DNA from: Legionella yabuuchiae
GTDB lineage: Bacteria; Pseudomonadota; Gammaproteobacteria; Legionellales; Legionellaceae
Reading direction: 5' to 3'
NCBI RefSeq assembly: GCF_900640115.1
Contig: NZ_CAAAIW010000001.1
Coordinates: 77,037 to 141,036 of the forward strand
Length of the DNA stretch: 64,000 bases
The first letter of the stretch is position 1, and every line of letters begins with the position of its first letter. The notes beneath the pieces are model-generated. The model had not been told where the DNA came from. It did not search any database and saw nothing but the letters and a program-made list of their open reading frames with translations. The translations under genes were made by a program, and so were the position numbers. Below, in pieces: positions 9,138 through 18,086 of this stretch.

Positions 9138-10439
9138 CTAAGTATCTAATGTTTCTTCGGCATGAGCCTTTTTTAGCGTTCGATGTAAAAGTTGCGTATA
9201 AATCGGAGCGTTTTTGGCTAATTGCACGATGGTAGTTGATGTCAAGCAAGTCACCATCAGTGGTAAAATTAAAAGATAATTTTGGGTCATCTCCACCACC
9301 AAAATAATCCCTGTGACGGGTGCTCGAACCGCTGCTGCAAATAATGCGCCCATGCCAGCTACAGCAAACATACCAGGATGAATAGTCAGGTCGTTAGAAA
9401 TCGCCTGAAGAATATGAGAGGCTGCTAACCCAAGAATAGTTCCTAAGGCAAGCATGGGTGCGAAGATACCGCCAGGAACTCCAGTCCCATAACATAATAA
9501 GGTCATGATAAATCGCACAATAAAAATAATAAGTAACATTGAAAGCCCTGGATCTAGTGTTAAAGATTTTTCAATAATGACATAACCACCACCTACAAAA
9601 TTAGGTTGCATATAGGCTAAATACCCAACCAATAACCCAATCACCAGTACGTATAAATCTTTCACCCAAGGTTTTAACTGGTCTAAGCCATATAAAACCT
9701 TCATTAAGAATGTATTAAAAAACAGACCAACAAATCCGACAAGAATCCCAAAGAGAAAAAATAGCCAAAGCGATTGCAAGCTTGGGAGAGAAAATACGTC
9801 CATTGGAATATCGGGCTGGGGACCAATAATCAGATGCAATACAATCGTCGCCATGACACAGCAAATGGCAACCATTTTGAAGTTCACAAAAGAAAAGTTA
9901 AATTCGTTGCGCATTTCTTCCAACACAAAGAGCACCCCTGCAAGAGGTGCGTTAAACGCGGTGGCTAGCCCTGCGGCTGCGCCTGCTGCAATGAGTGAGT
10001 CGCGTCTTTTTCTGGGTAGAGAAAACCATTCACCTAGCATTTCTCCTATGTTCCCGCCAATTTGGATGGTTGGACCTTCTCGTCCTAAAACCATTTTAGA
10101 AGAAATAGCTAAAACACCACCGATAAATTTAACCGGAAGCAATCTTCGCCAAAAAATCGGCCGCTCATGAAGAAGCGTTCCTTCAATTTCCTGCACACCA
10201 CTGCCAGAAGCCTCCGATGCTACCCACTTCACCAAAGCCCAAGATAAGTACACCATGACCATAGTTGTTAGCGCCGAAACAAGCTCTACTGGCCAATCAT
10301 GGGCATTGGCAAAGGAGAACCACCAGGTTAATAATTTCCCTAACCAAGTAATGGATAATTGTAAGAGAGAGCCGACACAGCCGGTTAAAATTCCTAATAA
10401 AATGGACAACGCGTAAAGAATTAATATTTTATCCCGCAT
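9138..10439 (-). CDS. clcA: ClC-type chloride/proton antiporter
   Basis: This 433-residue ClC family protein has the four ion-path signatures: GSGVQEIEG (in place of GSGIPE), GREGPTIQIGG with the gating Glu, LEEM on helix H/I (the inner proton-transfer Glu position), and GVPGGIFAPMLALG. About ten hydrophobic helices are present and no C-terminal CBS domains, as in E. coli ClcA. These proteins exchange two chloride for one proton and help in acid resistance. The start overlaps the end of trpEG by 11 bases, so the two are cotranscribed although functionally unrelated. Confidence 0.9.
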   Translation of the reverse strand: MRDKILILYALSILLGILTGCVGSLLQLSITWLGKLLTWWFSFANAHDWPVELVSALTTMVMVYLSWALVKWVASEASGSGVQEIEGTLLHERPIFWRRLLPVKFIGGVLAISSKMVLGREGPTIQIGGNIGEMLGEWFSLPRKRRDSLIAAGAAAGLATAFNAPLAGVLFVLEEMRNEFNFSFVNFKMVAICCVMATIVLHLIIGPQPDIPMDVFSLPSLQSLWLFFLFGILVGFVGLFFNTFLMKVLYGLDQLKPWVKDLYVLVIGLLVGYLAYMQPNFVGGGYVIIEKSLTLDPGLSMLLIIFIVRFIMTLLCYGTGVPGGIFAPMLALGTILGLAASHILQAISNDLTIHPGMFAVAGMGALFAAAVRAPVTGIILVVEMTQNYLLILPLMVTCLTSTTIVQLAKNAPIYTQLLHRTLKKAHAEETLDT

Positions 10440-12621
10440 TATGCTTAATCATCCTCATTAAGTTGCAGATAATACGTAATCCTGCCTGGTTTGGTAATGA
10501 AAGTATTGTTTCAGGATGAAACTGAACCCCGTAAATCGGAAGTGTTTTATGGGTCAAAGCCATAATGACACCATCCTCACTTATGGCGGTCACTTGCAAC
10601 TCATCTGGGAAATGCGCTTTCTCGGCATAAAGCGAATGATAACGTCCCGCTGTAAAGCGCTTCCCAAGACCAGCCAACAAGCCATCCTGATGCAATACTG
10701 TTATCGTTGAGGGTTTACCATGCATCGGATAATCTAAAACACTCAAAGTACCGCCAAAATGCTCAACAATCCCTTGCAATCCTAAGCATACCCCAAATAA
10801 TGGTATACCTTTTGAGATAACAGCGCTAATAATTTGTGATATATCAAAGTCTTTTGGTTTTCCTGGTCCAGGAGATAACAAAACTAAATCATAAGGGTTA
10901 TTCCCTTGAATAGACCGCTCAAGACGATTCTTTCTTTTAGAGATTGACATCTCCAAATAAGGTTTGGCCTGATCATATCGAACTGTAGTCACTTCAGCTC
11001 CAGTCTGACGAACGTAATTTGCCAAAGTGTGCACAAATGAATCTTCATGATCGACGAGTAAAACACGTTTTCCTTCCCCATCTTTTGATAAAGAAGTTTG
11101 CTTTTGAGCTTCAGCCTTAGGCTTATCGAGCAAATCAATAAATGCGGAAGCTTTTAAGCGAGTTTCTTGTTCCTCGGCCTCGGGATTAGAATCATAAAGT
11201 AACGTTGCTCCTACTCGAATTTCAGCAATCCCTTCTTTAATTCTTAACGTTCTTAACACAAGTCCCGTGTTCATATCGCCGTTAAATCCTAGCCAGCCTA
11301 CAGCTCCTCCATACCATCTCCTGGGTGATTTTTCCTGTCGTTCAATAAAATTCATTGCCCAGAGCTTAGGCGCACCGGTAACCGTGACGACCCACATATG
11401 AGATAAAAATGCATCCAGCGCATCAAAGTCGTTTCGAAGTATTCCTTCGACGTGATCGACCGTGTGTATTAATCGTGAATACATCTCAATTTGTCTTCTT
11501 CCAATAACCTGTACACTACCTGGCTTACAGATTCTGGATTTATCATTGCGATCCACATCCGTACACATGGTTAATTCAGAACACTCTTTTTCAGATTCTA
11601 ACAGTTCTTGAATATTTCTTGCGTCTTCAATGGCGTTTTCACCGCGCTTAATGGTGCCTGAAATAGGACAAGTTTCAACTCTCCGCCCTTGAACCCGAAC
11701 ATACATTTCCGGTGAAGCACCTACTAGATATTCCCCATCGCCAAGATTAATAAAAAAACCATACGGCGAAGGATTTACCGTCCTCATGCGTTTAAAAATT
11801 TCAGCAGGTTGTTCGCTTACATGACGATAAAAGGTTTGGCTCGGTACAACCTCAAATAAATCGCCACAGCTAAATTGCTGTTTAGCTAGTTTTACAACCT
11901 CAGCATACTCCCCAGGTTTATGATCACAATCCTGTGCGGGTTTATTAATCGGCTTATAGGACAAGCATGAACCAGTCCTGTCCATGTCTTTGGTCGACAT
12001 TTTATGAAAAGTAAATTCATACCGTATTGTAAATGCCTCCTCTTTACGGTGATTTACGATAAAGATTTCATCCGGAAAATATAAAACTAGGGTGCGATCA
12101 TCTGGGTTGCGATTGTGATGAACTTTAAGGTCTTCAAATTGAAAAATTAAGTCATAACCAAACGCGCCATATAACCCAAGAAAAGGTTCATCCTCTGATT
12201 TAAACAGAGAAATAATTTCCCTTAACACCGAAAAAACGCTCGGTTGGCGGCTTCGTTCTTCTTCAGTAAAAACTTTATCTGAATGAACAACTCTGACCTC
12301 ACAACAATGTTCATTATAGTCTGTGATCTCAACGACCGAGAGACGTTTTAATCTTGGGCTGATAATGCCTAATAAAACAGACCCTCGCTGATTCAGTGCT
12401 TCGATTTTAATTGTGGCGTTTTTACAGCTAATCACCAAAGGAGGATTATGAAAGCCAACATCCCAACAAGTATAGCGCCCAGGATATTCAAAACTGGATG
12501 TAAATAAAGCACCACGTTCGGAATTAAGCGCTTTAATGAGGTGATCAAGCTGCTGAGGATAACCTAAAATCTGTTTATCAGACTCAACTATCACTCCTCC
12601 CTTTGTTTTTACTTTTTGCAT
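10429..12621 (-). CDS. trpEG: Bifunctional anthranilate synthase TrpE-TrpG fusion
   Basis: The 730-residue protein joins both subunits of anthranilate synthase (chorismate plus glutamine to anthranilate, first step of tryptophan synthesis). Residues about 1-510 are TrpE, with CPISGTIKRGE, LTMCTDVDRNDKSRIC, TGAPKLWAMNFIE and YGGAVGWLGFNGDMNTG. Residues about 525-730 are the class I glutamine amidotransferase TrpG, with LLSPGPGKP, the nucleophile loop GVCLGLQG and the GVQFHPET histidine/glutamate pair. Such fusions are known in Rhizobium, Azospirillum and Legionella. The ATG at 12621 is preceded directly by an in-frame TTG, and the ribosome site is weak. No leader peptide with Trp codons was recognised upstream. 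Confidence 0.9.
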   Translation of the reverse strand: MQKVKTKGGVIVESDKQILGYPQQLDHLIKALNSERGALFTSSFEYPGRYTCWDVGFHNPPLVISCKNATIKIEALNQRGSVLLGIISPRLKRLSVVEITDYNEHCCEVRVVHSDKVFTEEERSRQPSVFSVLREIISLFKSEDEPFLGLYGAFGYDLIFQFEDLKVHHNRNPDDRTLVLYFPDEIFIVNHRKEEAFTIRYEFTFHKMSTKDMDRTGSCLSYKPINKPAQDCDHKPGEYAEVVKLAKQQFSCGDLFEVVPSQTFYRHVSEQPAEIFKRMRTVNPSPYGFFINLGDGEYLVGASPEMYVRVQGRRVETCPISGTIKRGENAIEDARNIQELLESEKECSELTMCTDVDRNDKSRICKPGSVQVIGRRQIEMYSRLIHTVDHVEGILRNDFDALDAFLSHMWVVTVTGAPKLWAMNFIERQEKSPRRWYGGAVGWLGFNGDMNTGLVLRTLRIKEGIAEIRVGATLLYDSNPEAEEQETRLKASAFIDLLDKPKAEAQKQTSLSKDGEGKRVLLVDHEDSFVHTLANYVRQTGAEVTTVRYDQAKPYLEMSISKRKNRLERSIQGNNPYDLVLLSPGPGKPKDFDISQIISAVISKGIPLFGVCLGLQGIVEHFGGTLSVLDYPMHGKPSTITVLHQDGLLAGLGKRFTAGRYHSLYAEKAHFPDELQVTAISEDGVIMALTHKTLPIYGVQFHPETILSLPNQAGLRIICNLMRMIKHNAG

Positions 12622-12660
12622 CAACTCTTACTCTTTCTATTTATACACAATCAAGCAAAC

Positions 12661-12854
12661 CATTTTTATCCAGGGCAACCGCATCTAAACGGATACTATG
12701 AAATCAAAATGCCTACGTTCCGCGCTTTATGCGCGGAATCTAGCCTCGCACATTGTTCAAGATCAACTGGATGCCGTGCATAAAGCACGGCACGTAGACA
12801 AAAACAAACTTTTTAGTGTTTAAAATTTAGATGCGGTTACCCTGCATTTTTATC
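12661..12854. mobile_element. MITE-like element E (174 bp) with 10-bp target duplication
   Basis: The element at 12671-12844 has 20-bp inverted ends (CAGGGCAACCGCATCTAAAC, one mismatch over the first 19 bases). It is flanked on both sides by the perfect 10-bp direct repeat CATTTTTATC (12661-12670 and 12845-12854). The interior contains GC-rich palindromes around TTCCGCGC and GTGCCGTG. It has no coding capacity. It fills most of the 386-base gap upstream of trpEG and may separate trpEG from its original promoter region. Confidence 0.8.
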
Positions 12855-13007
12855 ATTGTTCAGTTAGTAATGAAATAAAATAATTTCGATATTATTCAAT
12901 CTCAACAAAAAACTTGATTTTATTACTTAAATTTTGAGCGACCCACTTATGATCTTTAAACAAAAATGATACATTGGCATCAGTGTTTACTAATTTAGGG
13001 AAATATT

Positions 13008-13688
13008 ATGAAATCACTATTGATAAGCAAAGCTCCTGGGCCTTATAAGCCTGAAAGAGAAAAACATCGATTCTATGGATTTAATCCCTCTAATACCCAT
13101 GATAAAAACTTACTTAAATGGACGAACAAATATCAACGTCTGTCAAAAGAAATTGATGCGAGATTATCCTCAGTTCAAACCTTACCCGCGGCTTATGATG
13201 AGAGAAAGAAACAACAACTTTCAGGATTCAGGTTTTTCATTACCCCAAGCATAAACACGGAACGCCCTGAGGGAATTGCTTTTATAACCTCTATTGCACA
13301 AAGCCTAAACTCTCCCAAGAATATCCCCGCTTCAAAATTAGTCGGCTTAAAAAAGGACTATCATAAATTAGAAACTCGGCTGAGAGACAGTTTAACCATT
13401 ATTGATGGCGCTCATTTGTTTGTATTAATGAGAATTGAAAATGATTATAAAAGTGCCTGGATAAGTAAAGATCCAAAATCCAGCCAACTTTATCAAGAAC
13501 TATCACAACGATTAGGCGAGAAAACGCCTGCTGAGCAAAAAACTTGTTTAGAAACATTTCGAGATTATTTAAACAATTCCGATACCCAAGCTAAAATTAA
13601 TTTTGGTTCTTTAACGCCAGAAAAGATGCTGGCCAAAATCAATGAATATATTGATCAACTTACACCGACTGTTGGGCTAAAAAACTAA
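13008..13688 (+). CDS. Hypothetical protein, 226 residues
   Basis: The protein is soluble and basic, without signal peptide or membrane segment. It begins MKSLLISKAPGPYKPEREKH and is largely helical, with Lys/Glu-rich stretches; I do not recognise a family. The ATG follows AGGGAAATATT, a weak but usable ribosome site. The YbjQ-family gene starts 25 bases after its stop, so the two may share a transcript ending at the terminators near 14040-14144. Confidence 0.6.
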   Translation: MKSLLISKAPGPYKPEREKHRFYGFNPSNTHDKNLLKWTNKYQRLSKEIDARLSSVQTLPAAYDERKKQQLSGFRFFITPSINTERPEGIAFITSIAQSLNSPKNIPASKLVGLKKDYHKLETRLRDSLTIIDGAHLFVLMRIENDYKSAWISKDPKSSQLYQELSQRLGEKTPAEQKTCLETFRDYLNNSDTQAKINFGSLTPEKMLAKINEYIDQLTPTVGLKN

Positions 13689-13713
13689 TTTAACATTTAC
13701 AAGGAAAGTGCCA

Positions 13714-14031
13714 ATGTCAATCCCGGTCACCACAAGTAATTCCTTTGAAGGGAAACCCATTAAACAATATTTAGGCATTGTACGCGGAATTGTGGTTCGT
13801 TCGCCAACAATTACCCAAGGATTAATGGGCGGGTTAAAATCCATTGTTGGTGGAAAAATTGGATCGTATACCGAGATGTGCGAGCATGCCAGAGAGGAAG
13901 CCTTTGAGCTAATGTTAAAGCACGCCGAAGAACTTGGAGCAAACGCTGTAATTTCGATGCGATATGATGCTGGCGAGTTGGGGCAGATAGGCACAGAGGT
14001 TTTGTGTTACGGCACCGCGGTAATTATTTAA
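13714..14031 (+). CDS. YbjQ/UPF0145 family protein
   Basis: The 105-residue protein shows the YbjQ (DUF74) pattern: a beta-rich N-terminus with GIVRGIVVRS, the central GGLKSIVGGKIGSYTEM, and C-terminal GANAVISMRYDAGEL. The family forms pentamers and has been called putative heavy-metal-binding, but the function is not settled. ATG 13714 is chosen over a GTG six bases earlier, because AAGGA then sits eight bases before the start. Two hairpins with T-runs follow directly. Confidence 0.85.
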   Translation: MSIPVTTSNSFEGKPIKQYLGIVRGIVVRSPTITQGLMGGLKSIVGGKIGSYTEMCEHAREEAFELMLKHAEELGANAVISMRYDAGELGQIGTEVLCYGTAVII

Positions 14032-14036
14032 CTTAG

Positions 14037-14086
14037 AAAAGCAGTTGAGCTTGTAGCCTTCATAGTAGGGCTTACTGCTTTTTCTA
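14037..14086 (+). terminator. Long-loop hairpin with T-rich end
   Basis: GAAAAGCAGT pairs with ACTGCTTTTTC across a loop of about 27 bases, directly after the YbjQ stop. The T-rich right arm makes it a plausible intrinsic terminator working in both directions. Confidence 0.45.
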
Positions 14087-14116
14087 GATTTAATCATCGG
14101 TCTTTTGAGTAAGGTT

Positions 14117-14144
14117 GCCTGATTACTCGGAATCAGGCTTTTTT
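14117..14144 (+). terminator. Intrinsic terminator
   Basis: The stem GCCTGATT / AATCAGGC with a six-base loop is followed by TTTTTT. It is a standard Rho-independent terminator for the preceding two genes. Confidence 0.8.
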
Positions 14145-14234
14145 CTGCTCACTACCCCCCTAATTGACTTTTTAATGATCCCTATCTAATTTTAATTCTT
14201 TAGAACAGCTTAAAACACCTAGTCAATAACTACC

Positions 14235-14394
14235 TGGACTTTGGCCATTTTTATAAAATTGTTTAATAATGCGTCTTTGCGAGCGTTAGCGAAGCAATCC
14301 TGCTCGGAACTCTTATTGAAAATCCTTCTGGATTGCTTCACTTTGTTCGCAAAGACAGCACCTTCTGGCTCAAATTAAAAATGACCGAAGTCCA
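14235..14394. mobile_element. 160-bp palindromic element with inner family-C hairpin
   Basis: The outer inverted repeat TGGACTTTGGCCATTTTTA (14235-14253) pairs with 14376-14394, with two mismatches. Inside is a GC-richer palindrome (14273-14356) whose arms read GTCTTTGCGAGCGTTAGCGA and the near complement. A related inner palindrome lies at 22065-22151. No clear target duplication is left. The gap 14145-14462 holds nothing else. Confidence 0.6.
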
Positions 14395-14462
14395 AGACTA
14401 CATAATTCGTCATTTTTGTCCTATTATTAACTAACAAGATTTTTTTTGAATCAGGAAGGATC

Positions 14463-14636
14463 ATGAAAAAACAGCGCAAAGGATTATTGGAACAGAGCAA
14501 TAACGAAAAAAGAGGAAATCAACCATCAAATCACAAGCGACCTAAAGAGACTCGGAGTATAGACAAAACGATTAGTTATACCCCCCATGACTTTGACTAT
14601 AATGCAGACCATGAAGCATTTCGGTCAATAAATTAA
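14463..14636 (+). CDS. Small hypothetical protein, 57 residues
   Basis: The frame starts at an ATG with a strong ribosome site (AGGAAGGATC directly before it) and ends at TAA 14634-14636. The product is hydrophilic and basic at the front (MKKQRKGLLEQ), ending DYNADHEAFRSIN. No family is recognised. A palindromic element starts four bases after the stop, so the natural C-terminus appears intact. The good ribosome site supports a real gene. Confidence 0.5.
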   Translation: MKKQRKGLLEQSNNEKRGNQPSNHKRPKETRSIDKTISYTPHDFDYNADHEAFRSIN

Positions 14637-14639
14637 TGA

Positions 14640-14718
14640 TATACCCGTGATCGTTCAAAATGCGTGATTAATACTTTTTCTTTTTCGCCGTGCCACACTT
14701 TGAATGATCATGGGTATA
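14640..14718. mobile_element. Family A element, short copy A2 (79 bp)
   Basis: It begins TATACCCGTGATCGTTCAAA and ends GAATGATCATGGGTATA. The interior part present in full copies is deleted, leaving CTTTTTCTTTTTCGCC from the right half. It lies 43 bases before the start of the deacetylase gene and so is part of its leader region. Confidence 0.8.
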
Positions 14719-14761
14719 TACAAGAAGTATTCTTGCCATTTATGTCGCGAAAGGACGGAAG

Positions 14762-15673
14762 ATGCTTGCTTTTATCACACACAAGGATTGTTTGTTACAT
14801 AATATGGGGAACCTTCACCCTGAACGCCCCGAGCGCCTTCAAGTCATTGCAGACGCCATTAAACACTCATCATTACAGGATAAGGTACATTATTACGAAG
14901 CTCCTAAAGCGACACGTGAAGATTTATTGCGTGTTCATTCGGCAAACTATATGGAACATCTTTTCAATTTGTCTCCTAAGGAGGGATTGGTAACCCTTGA
15001 TCCCGATACCAGCCTAAATCCACATACTATAGAAGCAGCATTAAGAGCCGCGGGTAGTGTTATTCTAGCCGTTGATCTGATAATGAATAAAAAATGTCAT
15101 GCTGCATTTTGTAATGTACGTCCACCAGGCCATCATGCAGAGCCCAGCCAAGCGATGGGATTTTGCTTTTTTAATAATATTGCAATTGGCGCGGCATACG
15201 CTTTTGAGCACTATGGGTTACAACGAATTGCTATCGTGGATTTTGATGTTCATCATGGCAATGGAACAGAAGCGGTGTTTAAACACAATAACAACCTGTT
15301 ACTCTGCTCATCATTTGAGCATCCATTCTACCCAAACAAGCCTTTTGCAACAGAACATGATCATCTATTAAACCTATCCCTCGCCGCAGGCACTGGGAGT
15401 ATCACATATCGCCAGCAAGTTGAAACGCATTGGCTAGACGCAATCGATGCATTCAAACCAGAGTTTATTTTTTTCTCCGCAGGATTTGATGGCCATAAAG
15501 CCGATGCCATGGCTAATTTTAATTTAACAGAAGAAGATTATTCATGGATCACGAAAAAAATTAAACACCTAGCTGATAAACATTGCGATGGTCGCATTGT
15601 TTCAGCGCTAGAAGGAGGATATGAGTTATCTGTGTTAGGAAAAGCCGCTTTAGCTCATATAAGAGAGTTATGA
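14762..15673 (+). CDS. Histone-deacetylase-like (acetoin utilization) family deacetylase
   Basis: The 303-residue zinc-dependent deacetylase has the class II/HDAC-like motifs: HPERPERLQVI (about 20-30), CNVRPPGHHAEP with the catalytic His pair, GFCFFNNIAIGAAYA, zinc ligands in DFDVHHGNGT, SAGFDGHKADAMA and a final LEGGYEL. Bacterial members act on acetyl-lysine, acetylpolyamines or other amides; the natural substrate is not predictable here. The ATG follows AAAGGA at good spacing. A family A element forms its upstream leader. Confidence 0.9.
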   Translation: MLAFITHKDCLLHNMGNLHPERPERLQVIADAIKHSSLQDKVHYYEAPKATREDLLRVHSANYMEHLFNLSPKEGLVTLDPDTSLNPHTIEAALRAAGSVILAVDLIMNKKCHAAFCNVRPPGHHAEPSQAMGFCFFNNIAIGAAYAFEHYGLQRIAIVDFDVHHGNGTEAVFKHNNNLLLCSSFEHPFYPNKPFATEHDHLLNLSLAAGTGSITYRQQVETHWLDAIDAFKPEFIFFSAGFDGHKADAMANFNLTEEDYSWITKKIKHLADKHCDGRIVSALEGGYELSVLGKAALAHIREL

Positions 15674-15757
15674 GCCTTAATGTTCAGCACTTTCACTTCA
15701 GCTACTCAATGTTAACAAACGTTACGGGGTGGTTTTTTAGTTTTTGTATAGCTTTTT

Positions 15758-15940
15758 TTGACACGACTATCGGAAGCAAATGTCGAAACTGCACCCAATA
15801 TCATGCAACCAACTTTTACCATTACCCGCGATAATTTAACCAAAAACGTTGATATCAAATTTTTTTTTAGAGACATGATGGCCTCATCAAGAGCAAGAAC
15901 GATGCTAGGAAACGCCTGGGTTTATAAGTCCGAAAAGTGA
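15758..15940 (+). CDS. Doubtful small gene or remnant, 60 residues
   Basis: The frame opens at TTG without a clear ribosome site and encodes a polar peptide ending SSRARTMLGNAWVYKSEK. The ending looks like the tail of a real protein, so it could be the remnant of a longer gene whose front is lost. Nothing similar is recognised. The rest of the gap 15674-16064 shows no feature beyond a short palindrome CAAGTGGTCACTTG near 15950. Confidence 0.25.
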   Translation: MTRLSEANVETAPNIMQPTFTITRDNLTKNVDIKFFFRDMMASSRARTMLGNAWVYKSEK

Positions 15941-16064
15941 TACAATCAGTGCAAGTGGTCACTTGTACCACCTTACAGTAACGCCCCCTTTATACCCTCG
16001 AAATATAGTGCTAAAACAGGATTTATGTAAAGACATATTTGTAAAAAAATTTTAAAACTCACCA

Positions 16065-16676
16065 CTAAGGATAAGACCAATCCCCTTCATGAATAGAGCG
16101 ATAAATAAGATACATCGATATCAGCAATAAAATATGATAAACATCGTTATCATAACGATACTCAGGAGGTAAAGTATACCCTAATTCATAATTTGCCCCT
16201 TCGCGTAAAACAATCCAGACAACGTTTGAAAGCAACACAGCAAGAAACCCAATTTTGGTCAGTTTTTCGGTATAAACGGCGGCTAAACTATAAATAAAAA
16301 GCATGGAAATAGCGATATACATGTATTCATCATGAATTGTAAAAAGATACAAGAGCAATAACGAGATAAAGAGAACTAACATTCGGATCGAATCAGGTAC
16401 TTTAATGGCGTAAATAACGCAGTAATTTAAGTATACAATCCCAAAGGCTATGACTAACCATAACCGCTCTAAAGCATGATTAGATACCCGATCTGTTAAA
16501 CAATGAGCGACAGAACTTAATAAACTAAGAGCAAACGTGACAAAAAAGAAAGCCACTATAAAGCGAGTGAATTTTTCATTGCCTTTGATGCGATTCATTA
16601 AGGTGACAATAAAAAAATAAAACAAGCAAAAGGCCAATAGTAAGTCCGTTATGGTGTTTGTGAGAATTGCATTCAA
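16065..16676 (-). CDS. Integral membrane protein (DUF6962-like)
   Basis: The 203-residue protein has about six or seven membrane segments throughout its length and short loops. A conserved-looking Glu/Tyr-rich loop YELGYTLPPEYRYDNDVYHI lies before the last helix. It resembles hypothetical membrane proteins grouped as DUF6962, but this is from memory of the pattern. The gene stands alone. Function unknown. Confidence 0.6.
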   Translation of the reverse strand: MNAILTNTITDLLLAFCLFYFFIVTLMNRIKGNEKFTRFIVAFFFVTFALSLLSSVAHCLTDRVSNHALERLWLVIAFGIVYLNYCVIYAIKVPDSIRMLVLFISLLLLYLFTIHDEYMYIAISMLFIYSLAAVYTEKLTKIGFLAVLLSNVVWIVLREGANYELGYTLPPEYRYDNDVYHILLLISMYLIYRSIHEGDWSYP

Positions 16677-16816
16677 GGCGCTCTCCTTGCGTCATTCAAT
16701 TTGAGCATTTTATAATTAATCGCTAACTGAGTGCAATTTTAAACAACCAGGTCGAACCGATTATGTCATTGAGAAAAGGCCAAAGCTCAGACTCAGGAGC
16801 CTTCCCTGGTTAACAA

Positions 16817-16925
16817 TAGACCCAAGATACTTCAAAATACGACTTTTATGCGGATATTTTTCTCAACGCTTGGGCAAAAAAATTATATCGCCTAAAATCA
16901 CGCATTTTGAAGTATCTTGGGTATA
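16817..16925. mobile_element. Palindromic element family B, copy B1 (109 bp)
   Basis: The left end TAGACCCAAGATACTTCAAA is the inverted counterpart of the right end TTTGAAGTATCTTGGGTATA. The ends share the TA-nACCC-n-GAT-TTCAAAAT pattern with family A, so both belong to one superfamily. The middle contains TTTCTCAACGCTTGGG, shared with copy B2 at 27032-27192. Confidence 0.75.
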
Positions 16926-16999
16926 TATTTTTACCACCCTCTTGAGCGGTTCACAAACCTGTTTTATTCTAGAGCATATTTAACAAAAAGGGGCTAAAA

Positions 17000-18022
17000 A
17001 TGCAGCTTATACGATCAACCTTGGATGGCGTTGGCACTGGAGCTGGTGTGGCATGGCCTTTATTTGGGATCCTCACATCCTCATTAGGCATCGCAGCTGG
17101 GAGCACGGTAGCCCTTGCGACGGGCTCTATTGCTAGTGTACTGTTTTGTGGCATTTGCTGTGGAATCTTTTTGATTTCTTATCAAAATGCCTTAAAACAA
17201 AATACGGCTGCCTCGGAAAAAATTAATAAATATATTAAAAGATTAAATATTGAAGTCAATCAATTACTTGAAGATAGCTATCAAGGGTATTTAGCCCATT
17301 GTAAATTAGAAAGCAAAGAGGTCAACGCTCATGATGCGCTTAGTTATATAAACAGCCGACTTAATTCTAAAATAAGAGCCGCAAAAAAATTCCCAACTAA
17401 ATTTCAGTCGCCAAATACACTTAAGATCTTGGAGGAGTTGCTCAAGTCCGGACAACCTAAGAAATCCAATGAATTATTGTCCGCATTTATAATGCAAAAA
17501 ATGGAACATAACAATAATCAGGAATTTATAGCCCTATACATTCAATCACTAATTCATAGAGTCGTTTTAGAGATACCCTTAAGTCCTTTGCCGTTTTCAA
17601 GTAGTTTTAAAACCGGTTTTGTCGCCTTTGCAGGAGCGTTTGGCTCAATTGCTGGATGTTCAGCTGGATTTATGGGGTTGCTCTCAGGGCTGGGGGTGAT
17701 TAGTGGGTTTTCTGCGCTTCCGGTGCTTGGTTTAAGCATTTTAGGGATTGCTACCGTCCTAGCTATTGTTGTTGCGGTGGAAGCGGTCAGAAATGCGACT
17801 GAATTACATAAACTCAACTCGTTAAAATCAAGCATTAAATTAGTATGTAACGATTTAAAAGACATTCATAATGAATTTGATATTCAATCTAGAGCGGAAT
17901 CAATCGCTGCCAATACAATGAATGCACCTCATCATCCACCCGTGTTTCGTCATCGCTTTTCTAATTCCAGCGATGATAGTGATGATGAAGATGTTGAACA
18001 CAGGCAAGTACAGACAATGTGA
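17000..18022 (+). CDS. Hypothetical membrane-associated protein, 340 residues
   Basis: Two glycine- and alanine-rich hydrophobic hairpins are visible: residues about 10-62 and about 205-265 (GAFGSIAGCSAGFMGLLSGL and following). Between them is a helical, Lys/Asn-rich soluble part. The tail is acidic (DDSDDEDVEHRQVQTM). This layout, helical soluble part plus a glycine-rich hairpin, is common among Legionella proteins placed in host membranes, but no secretion signal can be proved. AGGGGC precedes the ATG. No known family is recognised. Confidence 0.6.
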   Translation: MQLIRSTLDGVGTGAGVAWPLFGILTSSLGIAAGSTVALATGSIASVLFCGICCGIFLISYQNALKQNTAASEKINKYIKRLNIEVNQLLEDSYQGYLAHCKLESKEVNAHDALSYINSRLNSKIRAAKKFPTKFQSPNTLKILEELLKSGQPKKSNELLSAFIMQKMEHNNNQEFIALYIQSLIHRVVLEIPLSPLPFSSSFKTGFVAFAGAFGSIAGCSAGFMGLLSGLGVISGFSALPVLGLSILGIATVLAIVVAVEAVRNATELHKLNSLKSSIKLVCNDLKDIHNEFDIQSRAESIAANTMNAPHHPPVFRHRFSNSSDDSDDEDVEHRQVQTM

Positions 18023-18086
18023 ACTAAGAATTCAAGAAGTGCCTATTTTGCTTAATTTTTCTAGAATTTAGACGAGGGGAATAACC

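Noticed and set aside
9774-10170. Plus-strand frames inside the ClC gene
   Set aside because: They are shadows of the well supported minus-strand ClC antiporter.
14664-14993. Frame overlapping the start of the deacetylase gene
   Set aside because: It starts inside element A2 and lies in another frame of a clear HDAC-like gene.
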